Notes: a model not told the origin generated them from the sequence alone. Shown: positions 44,263 through 53,495, numbered from the stretch's first letter. The stretch: 64,000 bases of DNA from Pacificimonas sp963710205 (GCA_963710205.1 CAVPZG010000005.1:310001-374000), one strand, 5' to 3'. Numbers and translations: made by a program.

Positions 44263-44769
44263 GTGCGCTTCGCCTTCGTGGCCCTTGGTGTTTTGCTGAC
44301 CTGTCCGGCAGCTGCGTCGGCCATGGTCGATGACGAGGTTTCGGGTCATCCTGAAGCCAATCCCTATGCCGAAGACGCCAATGCGATGATGGTCGTCGAT
44401 GCGGCGCTCAGGCGGGCCTCGGAGAAGGGCAAGCGCGTCATTCTCGTCATGGGCGCGAACTGGTGCCATGACAGCCGCGGACTTGCGGGACTGCTCGAAA
44501 CGGACCGTTTTACAGCCATGCTCGATGACAATTTCGAAGTGGTTTACGTTCATGCTGGTCAGCCGCGTGAGAACGAGGCTGCCAATCTGGATGTCGCGCG
44601 CCGCTTCGGGATAGACACTCTCATCGGAACGCCAAATGTCTTCATTCTGACGGCGGCCGGTGAACGGCTGAATGCGGAGGAGGACGTGCTTGGCTGGCGC
44701 GACGCAGCAAGCCGTGATCCCGACGACGTTTACGAATATTTCGCGGGTTACGCGGCAAGGGCGGACTAG
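44263..44769 (+). CDS. Exported thioredoxin-fold protein with a single active-site Cys
   Basis: A 168-residue product from GTG 44263, giving a signal peptide (MRFAFVALGVLLTCPAAASA). The thioredoxin-like motif is ANWCHDSRGL: the usual CxxC is CHDS, so it cannot form a local disulfide in the standard way. The TPNVFILTAAGERL strand corresponds to the cis-Pro region of thioredoxins. This WCHDSR variant recurs in a family of uncharacterised proteobacterial proteins. It is immediately behind ispG and probably cotranscribed. Confidence 0.8.
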   Translation: MRFAFVALGVLLTCPAAASAMVDDEVSGHPEANPYAEDANAMMVVDAALRRASEKGKRVILVMGANWCHDSRGLAGLLETDRFTAMLDDNFEVVYVHAGQPRENEAANLDVARRFGIDTLIGTPNVFILTAAGERLNAEEDVLGWRDAASRDPDDVYEYFAGYAARAD

Positions 44770-44804
44770 ACAAGGCTATCGGGCAGGGCGGGGACGTATC
44801 TGAA

Positions 44805-45968
44805 ATGGCGCGGAACTGGATTGCAAACCTGAAGCGCGACCTGGAGTCTCCGCGCGAGGTGCGGCGCTTCGGAAGCGGTTGGTTCGCAGGATTTTTCTCA
44901 ATTGTCATGGCCGTTGTCGCGCTTTGCCTCGTCGCGGCATTGCGCTGGCCAGAACTTCTGGCGACGCCGGAACTGGCGCCAGTTTACGCGTGGTCCGGCC
45001 TTCGTGTCGTCATCCATGCCTTCCTGCTTGCCAGCTATGCGCTGGCGCTGCTCAGCCTGATGCTGCGCCCGCGCAAGGTCATGGGCGCGTTCGCGCTCAT
45101 CATCGCCATTGCCGCGACCATAATGGGCGGTGCGAATGTGCAGCCTGACGAGGCACGGCTTTGGGGCATCTTCTTCGGTCTGGATTTCTTCGCCGTGAAC
45201 ATGGTGGCTACCGGTTTGCTGTTCGCGCCGCTTGAACGGCTGTTCCCGAAGCGCCGTGAACAACGCCTGTTCCGGCAAGAGTGGCGCGAAGACCTGTTCT
45301 ACTTCCTTGTCAGCTCCATGATGGTGCAGATCATCACCTTCCTCGCGCTTGCACCTTCCGGTTTCATCATGGCGGCGACGGGCAGCCTGGATGACATCCG
45401 CACCGCCATCGCAAGCCAGCCTTGGGCATTGCAGTTCCTTGAAGTCGTGCTGCTGACCGACCTGGCACAATATTGGTTTCACCGCACCTTCCACCGCGTC
45501 CCGTTCCTGTGGGGTTTCCACGCCGTGCACCACTCGGCAAAGTCGATGGACTGGCTGGCCGGTGCACGGATGCACTTTTTCGAAATCATCCTGCTGCGCG
45601 GTGTGACGTCATTGCCGCTCCTCACCTTCGGGTTCGCGCCATCGGTGATGCAGGCCTATGTCGGTTTTGTCTATATCTACGCATCCCTTGTTCACGCGAA
45701 CCTGCGCGGCGATTTCAATTGGCTCGGGCGCTTCGTCGTCACGCCGCGCTTCCACCATTGGCATCACGCGATCGAGGCGGAAGGCGTCGACAAGAATTTT
45801 GCCATCCATTTCCCGTTTATCGACAGACTTTTCGGCACTTACTATCTGCCTGAGTCGGCCTGGCCATCGGGTTACGGCGTTCCGGAAATGGTCCCAAAAG
45901 GATATGGAGCGCAATTCGCCTATCCGTTTCGGCGCAGGCGCCTGATGGCCGACAGCGGCCAAAATTAG
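44805..45968 (+). CDS. Sterol desaturase/fatty acid hydroxylase family membrane protein
   Basis: A 387-residue integral membrane di-iron enzyme. Several membrane segments precede the histidine clusters HRTFH, HAVHH and HHWHH, the three boxes expected for this superfamily. A further conserved segment is VHANLRGDFNWLGRFVVTPRFH. Such proteins hydroxylate or desaturate lipids, carotenoids or sphingolipid bases; the substrate here cannot be told. No T-rich terminator follows. Confidence 0.88.
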   Translation: MARNWIANLKRDLESPREVRRFGSGWFAGFFSIVMAVVALCLVAALRWPELLATPELAPVYAWSGLRVVIHAFLLASYALALLSLMLRPRKVMGAFALIIAIAATIMGGANVQPDEARLWGIFFGLDFFAVNMVATGLLFAPLERLFPKRREQRLFRQEWREDLFYFLVSSMMVQIITFLALAPSGFIMAATGSLDDIRTAIASQPWALQFLEVVLLTDLAQYWFHRTFHRVPFLWGFHAVHHSAKSMDWLAGARMHFFEIILLRGVTSLPLLTFGFAPSVMQAYVGFVYIYASLVHANLRGDFNWLGRFVVTPRFHHWHHAIEAEGVDKNFAIHFPFIDRLFGTYYLPESAWPSGYGVPEMVPKGYGAQFAYPFRRRRLMADSGQN

Positions 45969-46074
45969 GGATTTGTTATTCATTCGCGCCCAAATGGGCG
46001 TGTATGAAAGCCTCCCCGCTCATCCTGCTTGCCGCACTGCTGCCCACGTTCGAGCTGATGGGGCTGCTGAACTT

Positions 46075-47587
46075 CTAATCCTGCTGTCGCAACGCCGCGC
46101 TGGCATCTTCCAGCGAGGGTAGCAGACTGGCCTCAACCTCGATATCCGCAGCCTGCTGATAGGCGTGGCCAAGCGCGAGGATGCGGGCATCGTCCCATTT
46201 TGTCCCCATGAAACTCAGACCGACGGGAAGCCCGCTCACCATGCCCATCGGTACGGTGATATGTGGATAACCGGCCCGAGCCGCCACATAACCCGCACCG
46301 CCGCCATTCCAGCTGTCGCCGTGGACGATGTCGATCAGAAAGGCGGGCGCGGTCGTCGGCCCAACGAGGGCGACGACATCATTGTCGGCAAGCAGGCGGT
46401 CGATGCCGTCCGGGCCCGACCATTTAAGCGATGCCTTCCTAGCGTCGACATAGGCCGGATCGTCGATCGAGGTTTCCTGTGATTTTTCCAGGATGGACTG
46501 GTCGAAAACAGACAATTCGCGCGGAGTGGCGGCATTAAAGGCGATCAGGTCTTCCAGCGTCCGCGTTTCCACCCCTTCCGGCGTGCCTGCCAGATACGTG
46601 TTCAGCCCATCCTTGAATTCGGCGAGAAGCACCAGATATTCCGGATTACCCTCCAGCGGCTCTGCGCCATATTCATCGATATCGACGAGCACGGCACCCT
46701 GTTCCGCAAGGACAGACCAACGCGCGTTCGAAGGCGTCATCCGTTTTGAATCCCGTGGCGAAACGCATCACGCCCAGCCGAACGCCCCTCAGCGCGTTCC
46801 CGTCCAGCGCGGCAACATAGTCCGTGCGGCGTTCATCGGCCTCCGCGGTTGCCGGATCAGCGGGATCGGTTCCCGCAATTGCGTTCATGACAAGCGCGGC
46901 ATCACGGACCGTTCTGGTGATCGGACCGGCTGTGTCCTGCGTGGCGCTGATGGGGACGATGTGCCTGCGGCTGACAAGACCGACAGTGGGTTTAAACCCG
47001 ACGAGGCCGTTCATTGCGGCGGGGCAGGTGATAGACCCGTTCGTTTCCGTGCCGATGGCGATGTCGACCATTCCGGCGGCAACGGCGGCGGCACTTCCGG
47101 AAGAGGACCCGCACGGACTGCGGTTGAGGGCGAAGGGGTTGCGGGTCTGGCCGCCCACCGCGCTCCAGCCGGAAATCGATTCTTCAGAGCGGAAATTCGC
47201 CCATTCCGAAAGGTTCGTCTTGCCAAGGATGACAGCCCCCGCGGCGCGCAGACCGGCGACGAGCGGGGCATCCCGTCCAGTGACATTATCGGCGAGGGCA
47301 AGACTGCCGGCCGTCGTTGGCAGCGGGCCCGCAGTCTCGATATTGTCCTTGATCAGGATAGGCTCACCAAATAACGGCCCGCGCGCCTTGCGCTGGAGAT
47401 CGAGTGACCGGGCTGCCGCGATGGCATCAGGCTCCAGCGCAATGACGGCGTTGACCAGCGGCTCCACCGCCTCGATCCGTTTGAGGCTCGCGGCAACATT
47501 GGCTTCCGCGCTGCCGACCTCCTGCGCACCGGCCGCCGCGGTGGACGTGATGGCAAGGATGGCGGCAGCGGAAAGCAGGGTTTTCAT
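46075..47587 (-). pseudogene. Amidase-signature enzyme gene, single +1 frameshift
   Basis: An exported amidase: signal peptide MKTLLSAAAILAITSTAAAG, then the AS domain with the catalytic lysine in EPILIKDNIE and the serine pair in CGSSSGSAAAVAAGM. The frame is lost after DAFERAL and resumes one base over at VLAEQGAVLVDIDEYG, continuing to the normal C-terminus (GLPVGLSFMGTKWDDARIL). The extra base is near 46716-46721; length is 3n+1, giving about 503 residues if repaired. The ATG overlaps the ppa stop (ATGA). Confidence 0.8.
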
Positions 47588-48117
47588 TTGGCCTGATTAG
47601 CCCTTTCAATGGATTCCGTCACGATACGCTCGGCAACGTCGCGGTTTTCCCATTTGCCGACCCGAACCCATTTTTCGGATTCCAGATCTTTGTAATGCGT
47701 GAAGAAATGTTCGATCTGCTGCATGACAATGTGTGGCAGATCGCTGCGTTCACCGACGCGATTATAATAGGGGAACGTGGTTTCTACGGGCACTGCCAGA
47801 ATTTTCTCGTCGCCGCCCATCTCGTCTTCCAGCATCAACACGGCGATTGGGCGGCACTTGACCACGCAGCCAGGAATGAAGGGTGAGCGGGCCACGACCA
47901 TCGCATCCAGCGGGTCGCCGTCTGGAGACAGGGTATGCGGAATGAAACCGTAATTCGTCGGATAGCGCATCGGCGTATGCAAGATACGGTCGACGAACAG
48001 CGCGCCTGACGCCTTGTCGAACTCGTATTTCACCGGTTCGCCGCCGACGGGAACCTCGATGATGACGTTGATGTCTTCGGGCGGATTGTCGCCTGTTGCG
48101 ATTTTGGTGATGTCCAT
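47584..48117 (-). CDS. ppa: Inorganic pyrophosphatase (soluble, family I)
   Basis: Hydrolyses pyrophosphate to drive biosynthesis. The 177-residue protein contains VIIEVPVGGEPVKYEFDK, YPTNYGFIPHTLSPDGDPLDAMV (the DxDPxD metal-binding segment) and DEKILAVPVE, as in family I enzymes. Coupled to the downstream amidase gene. Confidence 0.96.
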   Translation of the reverse strand: MDITKIATGDNPPEDINVIIEVPVGGEPVKYEFDKASGALFVDRILHTPMRYPTNYGFIPHTLSPDGDPLDAMVVARSPFIPGCVVKCRPIAVLMLEDEMGGDEKILAVPVETTFPYYNRVGERSDLPHIVMQQIEHFFTHYKDLESEKWVRVGKWENRDVAERIVTESIERANQAK

Positions 48118-48194
48118 GGTGCGGTTCTATAATTGCTGCACTGCGGCAATGCGAGGCCTTTGCGACCATATCGTAAAATTGTCATGCTGAAGCC

Positions 48195-48944
48195 ATGAAT
48201 GACATCATCCGCGTTGTTGATCTGGAGACCACCGGCTCTGGCCCACCTGCGCACGCCGTGTGCGAGATTGGCTGGCAGGACCTGAAGCGGGATGGCGATG
48301 GCAGCTGGACCCTGTCGGGACAGGGCGGCGCGTTCCTCGTTGATCCCGGGCGGGAGATCCCGTCCGTCACGCAGGCCGTCCATCATATCACGACAGAAGA
48401 TGTTCGCGGTGCGCCCTACTGGAAGGAAAGCGCGCCCTCGGTGTTGCAGCGGGAGGGTGGATTTGCCGCCCTGGTGGCGCACCGGGCGAGTTTTGAGCAG
48501 CGATTCTGTACGCCTGACCTGACGCGCGGGGCGGACTGGATCTGCACCTGGAAATGCGCGCTACGCCTCTGGCCGGATGCGCCAAGCTTCTCGAACCAGA
48601 ATCTGCGCTACTGGCGAAAGCCGGCGGGGCTGGTGCGCGAAAGGGGGTTGCCCGTTCACCGCGCTTTTCCCGACGCCTATGTGACTGCGCATCATGTACG
48701 TGACATGCTTGCCGAAGTCAGCGTGGACCAGCTCATCGAATGGACGGCGCTGCCCGGGCTTCTCCCCCGCGTGCAATATGGTGAAGACCGCGGAACGGCG
48801 TTTTCGGAACTGCCGATCGAAAAGCTGGAACGTCTGCTGAAGGACCGCAACGAGGACATGCGGTATACCGCCCGAATGGAACTGGAACGACGCGGTGCGC
48901 GTGACGTCATGCCGCCGCCTGTCCCGCAGAGCGAACTTTTCTAG
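48195..48944 (+). CDS. DEDDh-type 3'-5' exonuclease-like protein
   Basis: A 249-residue protein. ExoI is IIRVVDLETTGS. The ExoII position reads AHRASFEQRF, with Glu where most DnaQ-like enzymes have Asp. ExoIII is PVHRAFPDAYVT, the H-x4-D form. The C-terminal ~70 residues have no domain I recognise. Probably a repair or RNA/DNA trimming exonuclease; the D-to-E change is conservative and may still bind metal. Confidence 0.8.
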   Translation: MNDIIRVVDLETTGSGPPAHAVCEIGWQDLKRDGDGSWTLSGQGGAFLVDPGREIPSVTQAVHHITTEDVRGAPYWKESAPSVLQREGGFAALVAHRASFEQRFCTPDLTRGADWICTWKCALRLWPDAPSFSNQNLRYWRKPAGLVRERGLPVHRAFPDAYVTAHHVRDMLAEVSVDQLIEWTALPGLLPRVQYGEDRGTAFSELPIEKLERLLKDRNEDMRYTARMELERRGARDVMPPPVPQSELF

Positions 48945-48977
48945 CGCAGGCGCGCATCAACGCTATAAGCCGCAGGC

Positions 48978-50375
48978 ATGAGCGAAACCGACATCAGCAC
49001 CGACCCCACGCGCGCGGACGCAATGGAGGACAACCGGCTGAAGTCGAGCTTCATCGACGAAGTCGGCGATGCCGTCGATGCGGGCGACGAGGCGCTGGTA
49101 CAGGCGCTGGTCGAACCGTTGCACAATGCCGATATCGCCGATCTGATCGAACAGTTCGCGCCGCAGGACCGCGCTGGTCTGGCAGCGGCGTTGGGCGACA
49201 AGCTAGACCCTGAAATCATTGCCGAAATGGACGATGAGGTCCGCGAGGATCTGATCGACCTGCTGCCAGCAGCGCAGGTTGCGGAGGTTCTGGGCGAGCT
49301 CGATACCGATGATGCCGTCGCCATTGTCGAGGATCTGGACGAGGCCGATCAGCAGGCTGTCCTGCGCGAACTAAGCCCGGACGACCGCGCGGCCATCGAA
49401 GAGGCGCTTGGCTATCCGGAGGAGTCCGCTGGCCGCCTGATGCAGCGCGACCTGATCGCCGTCCCGGAACATTGGGATGTCGGCCAGGTCATCGACTACA
49501 TGCGGACGAGTCCAGACGACGAGCTTGCCGACGAATTCTGGGAGATTTTCGTTGTCGATCTGCGCCATCATCCTGTTGGCACCATCCGCCTTTCCCAGCT
49601 GCTGAGAAGTGCGCGCGATGTGCATGTTCAGGACATCATGGAGGAAAAGCAGACCCTTATTCCCGTTGACATGGACCAAGAAGAAGTCGCGCTAAGATTC
49701 CAGAAATACAGCCTTATTTCAGCAGCGGTAGTTGACGCAAATGAACGCCTTGTGGGCATGATCACCGTCGATGACATCGTCCATATCGTGCGCCAGGAGG
49801 CGGACGAGGATTTCCGCAAACTGTCCGGCGCGGAAGAGGGCGGTCTGAACGAGCGGACCCGCGACATTGTCCGGCAGCGGCTGCGCTGGCTGGTCATCAA
49901 CCTTGGAACGGCAGCGCTTGCCAGTCTTGTCATCGGCCTGTTCGCCGCCACGATAGAGCAGATGGTCGCGCTCGCCATCCTGATGCCAATCGTGGCGTCG
50001 CTGGGCGGCAATGCGGCGACCCAGACCATGGCCGTCACTGTCCGCGCGCTGGCGACGGATGAATTGACCGAAGCGAATACACGCCGGACGATCAGGAAGG
50101 AAATCAGCGTCGCCTGCATCAATGGCCTTGCGATCGCGGTCCTGATTGGAGGGGGAGCGGCGCTGTTTTTCAGCGATCCCGGGCTTGGCGCGGTCATCGC
50201 AATCGCAATGCTCGGAAACATCATCGTGGCCGGTCTGGCCGGAGTGCTTGTCCCCGTGGCGCTCGACCGGATGGATGTAGATCCCGCCATCAGTTCCTCC
50301 GTTTTCGTCACCATGACGACCGATGTGATGGGTTTTCTTCTGTTCCTCGGGCTGGCGAGCCTGCTGCTGTTGTGA
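48978..50375 (+). CDS. mgtE: Magnesium transporter MgtE
   Basis: A 465-residue Mg2+ channel. An acidic N-terminal domain (about 40-165), two CBS domains (about 170-295, including MVTVDDIV-like GMITVDDIVHIV) that sense cytoplasmic Mg2+, and five membrane segments in the C-terminal ~170 residues (LAILMPIVASLGGNAATQTMAV is the family signature). Its stop overlaps the start region of the response regulator, so the two are cotranscribed. Confidence 0.95.
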   Translation: MSETDISTDPTRADAMEDNRLKSSFIDEVGDAVDAGDEALVQALVEPLHNADIADLIEQFAPQDRAGLAAALGDKLDPEIIAEMDDEVREDLIDLLPAAQVAEVLGELDTDDAVAIVEDLDEADQQAVLRELSPDDRAAIEEALGYPEESAGRLMQRDLIAVPEHWDVGQVIDYMRTSPDDELADEFWEIFVVDLRHHPVGTIRLSQLLRSARDVHVQDIMEEKQTLIPVDMDQEEVALRFQKYSLISAAVVDANERLVGMITVDDIVHIVRQEADEDFRKLSGAEEGGLNERTRDIVRQRLRWLVINLGTAALASLVIGLFAATIEQMVALAILMPIVASLGGNAATQTMAVTVRALATDELTEANTRRTIRKEISVACINGLAIAVLIGGGAALFFSDPGLGAVIAIAMLGNIIVAGLAGVLVPVALDRMDVDPAISSSVFVTMTTDVMGFLLFLGLASLLLL

Positions 50376-50377
50376 CT

Positions 50378-51148
50378 ATGGCAAAGAAGTCAGTTCTGCT
50401 GGCCGACGACGAGCCGCTGGTCGCACGGCTATACGCACGCGCAGTCGAAGCGTCCGGTTATCAGGCCCGGTTCGCGGGAGACGGGGAATCCGCGTATGAA
50501 AAGATCGTCGAGGCGCCGCCGGACCTGCTTGTTACCGATCTGAATATGCCGGGTCTGGGCGGGGACGCGCTGGCCGAACGCATATTGAGGCGCGGGCTAA
50601 AGACATTCCCCATCATATTGATGACGGCCGATGACACATCCAGCCTTCTGGAAGCGGGCGTGAGGTCGGGCGTGGATGATTTCATGGTCAAGGGCATGCC
50701 ATTCGTCCAGTTCCGTGCGCGGTTGAAGCACTGGATCGATGGCCCGTTCGATGGACTGCCCGCGCATATTCGGGCGGACGCGCGCGAGAGTATCGGCCGC
50801 CGCCCGCCGCCAAGTCCGCCAATTGCCCGCCTGCATGGCGATCTCGAGTGGCTTGTCAGCCGCGCAGCCGTGGTCGTGAACGATCTCCTGAGCCGAGAAG
50901 ATGTGCATTTCGGCGAAAGGCCCGTCGAGCGTGTGCGCCTGCTTGGTGTCATCGACGGCACGCTCGCGCTGCTCGCGCGCTCGAATGGCCTCGCGCAGCT
51001 GCGGCGGCTGGAGACCGTCAGCGCGCTCGTGAACGGAATGGGCGAAGTCAGAATGGCGCAACTGCAACCGCTGCTGAAGCGGTTCGAGCAGGTGGCGCGG
51101 GATGCCACATTCCGTCACGCCGCCCAGTCCCTAAAACTCAGCCTGTGA
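50378..51148 (+). CDS. Response regulator with uncharacterised C-terminal region
   Basis: A 256-residue protein. The receiver domain (about 1-120) has the acidic pair in LLADDEP, the phosphorylation Asp in LLVTDLNMPG and a conserved Lys in FMVKGMPF. The remaining ~135 residues are helical, without a DNA-binding or enzymatic motif that I recognise, so output may be by protein contact. GTG 50372 is an alternative start overlapping mgtE. No histidine kinase is adjacent. The stop overlaps the GTG of the DUF1489 gene. Confidence 0.85.
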   Translation: MAKKSVLLADDEPLVARLYARAVEASGYQARFAGDGESAYEKIVEAPPDLLVTDLNMPGLGGDALAERILRRGLKTFPIILMTADDTSSLLEAGVRSGVDDFMVKGMPFVQFRARLKHWIDGPFDGLPAHIRADARESIGRRPPPSPPIARLHGDLEWLVSRAAVVVNDLLSREDVHFGERPVERVRLLGVIDGTLALLARSNGLAQLRRLETVSALVNGMGEVRMAQLQPLLKRFEQVARDATFRHAAQSLKLSL

Positions 51149-51570
51149 CGAAACTGAGCATGACCAAGACCGCCGTCGGGTGCGCCAGCACCGGCGCGCT
51201 CGAAAACAGAAACAGGACACGGACGCGTGACTGGCAGGGCCGTCTGGCAACGGCAATCTACACGCGCTACCGCCCGACGAGACATGAAGAACTGGTTGGC
51301 GGGTCGCTCTACTGGATCATCAAGCATGTCATCAGTGTGCGGCAGGAAATTCTGGGTTTCGAAACGGCGACATGGAAGGGAAAGCCGGGATGCCGCATCT
51401 GGCTGGCCGCAGAGATGCGCCCGGTCATCCCGCGCCGGAAACGCGCGCATCAGGGGTGGCGCTATCTGGAAGCAAGCGACGCGCCCGCCGATCTGATGGA
51501 CGGTGCCAGCGCGGTTGGCGACATGCCGCAAAAGATGGTCAGGACGCTGGCTGAGCTTGGTCTGGTCTGA
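51145..51570 (+). CDS. DUF1489 family protein
   Basis: A 141-residue protein with the DUF1489 pattern: TRYRPTRHEELVGGSLYWIIKH, IWLAAEMRPVIPRRKRAHQGWRYL and MPQKMVRTLAELGLV at the end. The family is common in alphaproteobacteria and uncharacterised. GTG 51145 overlaps the response regulator stop (GTGA), so the order mgtE-regulator-DUF1489 forms one transcript. Confidence 0.88.
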   Translation: MTKLSMTKTAVGCASTGALENRNRTRTRDWQGRLATAIYTRYRPTRHEELVGGSLYWIIKHVISVRQEILGFETATWKGKPGCRIWLAAEMRPVIPRRKRAHQGWRYLEASDAPADLMDGASAVGDMPQKMVRTLAELGLV

Positions 51571-51589
51571 GTGAGACGAGCGGCGGTTT

Positions 51590-52284
51590 TCAGCTGCAGC
51601 TGACGTCGCCGGCACCCGCGACCTTCGTCTCGCATTTGGCACCGCCGCTGATGGCGACATCACCGGAACCCGCAACGCTGACCTTCGCCGTCCGCGTGGC
51701 ATTGGCAGCGACATCGCCGGATCCCGATACACTGACGTCGGCGGTCCTGCACACCAGGCGACTGCCGTCGACCGTTCCGCTTCCGGCAACCTTGTAAGCG
51801 GCATCCCGGCAGGTGCCATTGACGACCATATCGCCTGATCCGGCGATGGAGATTTTCGCGGTTTCAGCCTCAATGCGGCCAACCGACAGGTCACCTGAAC
51901 CGGACACGGCAAGGCTGATTGCGTCGCCCTTCATCATGTTGATCGCCAGGTCTCCCGAGCCGCTCAGGCTTGCCGCCGTCAGCTGCGGGAACGGTGACCA
52001 TGATTTTCACTTTGCCTCCGGTTTTCGACCATGGCATCCAGTTTCCGCGCCTGTTCTGGCTTCTCACTTTGAGCGTGCGGTCGGCGACAGAGATATCAAG
52101 AGTTTCGAGCGCGTCGTCATCCCCGCTGGCGCGTGACCGACGGCGCCTTTCCCGTCGTTACCGTGACATCGTAGTTTCCGCCGACATTGATCGTCTCGAA
52201 ATTCGTGACCATCCAGTTTTTCTCAGCGGCATGTGCGCCTGTTGAAACGAGTGCGGCAAGACAAACGAGGATGGATTTCTGCAC
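51590..52284 (-). pseudogene. GIN-domain (DUF2807) exported protein gene with two +1 frameshifts
   Basis: From GTG 52284 (AAAGGAG upstream) the first part has a signal peptide ending STGAHA and NFETINVGGNYDVTVTTGKAPSV-like sequence. A base extra near 52127-52134 shifts the frame to GDDDALETLDISVADRTLKVR through VKIMVTVP. A second extra base near 51984-51990 shifts it again to QLTAASLSGSGDLAI, followed by the repeated SGSGD motifs of the head-GIN beta-helix to the C-terminus. Total length is 3n+2, matching two added bases. Repaired product about 230 residues. Confidence 0.78.
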
Positions 52285-52507
52285 GGCGGTTCTCCTTTGG
52301 TGTGTTACTATATTAGTACAGTTTTCCCGGCCGCGCAATGCCGCATAGGCTGCCGTCGCGGAAACGCCCGCGGCGGCGATGAACGGTGTGTTTTCCGCGA
52401 CGGACTGTCGGCAAATTTTACACTTTCAACGCGTCATATCCTTCACGCAACGAAAGATGGCGCTGGAAGTATAACGAAAACAGTAAATTATGTGTGACTT
52501 TGCAGTC
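52285..52507. other. Non-coding region between the GIN-domain gene and the PEP-CTERM promoter
   Basis: Part of a 310-base gap between divergent genes. It is noticeably more AT-rich than its surroundings in its second half (around 52410-52500). No open frame with a ribosome binding site was seen. It probably holds enhancer-binding sites for the adjoining sigma-54 promoter, but I could not identify a palindrome. Confidence 0.5.
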
Positions 52508-52523
52508 TGGCATGATGGTTGCT
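52508..52523 (+). promoter_or_regulatory. Consensus sigma-54 promoter for the PEP-CTERM gene
   Basis: TGGCATG-ATGG-TTGCT matches the RpoN consensus TGGCAYR-N4-TTGCW at every position, with GG and GC 10 bases apart. The expected start is near 52534, giving a leader of about 60 bases before ATG 52595. PEP-CTERM genes are often controlled by the PrsK/PrsR pair with RpoN; that link is inferred here. Confidence 0.8.
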
Positions 52524-52594
52524 TGACCATCGGCAGGGGCACGGGTGTTCGCGCTGCTTTTTGATTTCCACAACGCAACAACGAGGGCAATATC

Positions 52595-53437
52595 ATGAGC
52601 AAGTCTCTAATTCTTCGCAGTGCGGTTTCCGTCGCCACCATATTCGGTGCAATGGCTGCCGCCACGTCCGCCAGCGCGGCTCCGGTCGTCAGCTGGGACT
52701 ATGACATCACCGCAGCCTGGGACTCAGCCGTTTTCGGTGGTCCGGGCACGTTGGGCACGCAGATCGTTACACCGCTTGAGCTGTCCTGGGGCAAGACGGG
52801 CGGAACGCACGCCGTTCCCGGCGGCAACCGCAGTGCGCTCGTCATCACCAATTCGCCCGCATCCAGTGCGACGCAGGGTGAAATCTTCACCAATATCGGT
52901 GACGCGGCTGCCAACAGCTTTACGCACTTCAACAACTCGATCTCGACGAGCTTCAAGACGCTGGATACAGCCGTTCTGGGAATCGACATTGCGCTGACAC
53001 CTGCCGATCCGGCTGGCCCCGCCCTGCCGATCGAAATGTTCAGTTTCGACATCCTGTTCACGGAAACGATCAACAAGGCCGCGGGTGAAACCTGCGCCGA
53101 CGGTACGGTTTCCACCGGCAATGGTTGCATGGACATCTTCGTGGTGCTGGGCGACACGAGCGGCTATGACTTTTCCTATGACGGGACCAACTATCGTCTG
53201 AACTTCTTCACCGTTGACGGGTCGTTCGACACGCTGAGCGACGCTGCCTGTGCAGCGGCCGGTTCGGCAGCAGGTTGCATCGGCTTCATGACCGAGGAAG
53301 AGGCGGCGACGAGCGTTGACTTCCGCTTCAACATCATCACGCGCCTTGATCAGGACGTTCCTGAACCAGGCGCTCTCGGCCTTCTCGGCCTTGGTCTGCT
53401 GGGCATGGGTGCAGCGATGCGCCGCCGTCGCAGCTAA
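52595..53437 (+). CDS. PEP-CTERM sorting-domain protein (THxN-type)
   Basis: A 280-residue exported protein. A signal peptide ends near SASAA. The mature part is Gly/Ala/Thr-rich with few charges and four cysteines late in the chain. It contains FTHFNNSIS, fitting the THxN motif of one named PEP-CTERM family. The C-terminus is a full sorting signal: VPEPGALGLLGLGLLG, then an Arg cluster. It would be processed by exosortase/EpsH (not in this window) and is likely surface- or exopolysaccharide-associated. It has its own sigma-54 promoter and terminator. Confidence 0.92.
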   Translation: MSKSLILRSAVSVATIFGAMAAATSASAAPVVSWDYDITAAWDSAVFGGPGTLGTQIVTPLELSWGKTGGTHAVPGGNRSALVITNSPASSATQGEIFTNIGDAAANSFTHFNNSISTSFKTLDTAVLGIDIALTPADPAGPALPIEMFSFDILFTETINKAAGETCADGTVSTGNGCMDIFVVLGDTSGYDFSYDGTNYRLNFFTVDGSFDTLSDAACAAAGSAAGCIGFMTEEEAATSVDFRFNIITRLDQDVPEPGALGLLGLGLLGMGAAMRRRRS

Positions 53438-53459
53438 GCCGGTTCATTCCGACAGAAGG

Positions 53460-53495
53460 GGCCAGGTCCGCCGCAATGGCAGGCCTGGCCTTTTT
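53460..53495 (+). terminator. Intrinsic terminator after the PEP-CTERM gene
   Basis: GGCCAGG (53460-53466) pairs with CCTGGCC (53484-53490), followed by TTTTT. Confidence 0.8.

Noticed and set aside
46004..46078. A 24-codon hydrophobic frame (MKASPLILLAALLPTF...) after the sterol desaturase gene, next to a short CGCCCA/TGGGCG hairpin.
   Set aside because: It has no ribosome binding site, overlaps the end of the amidase gene on the other strand, and the hairpin lacks a T-run. Probably chance.
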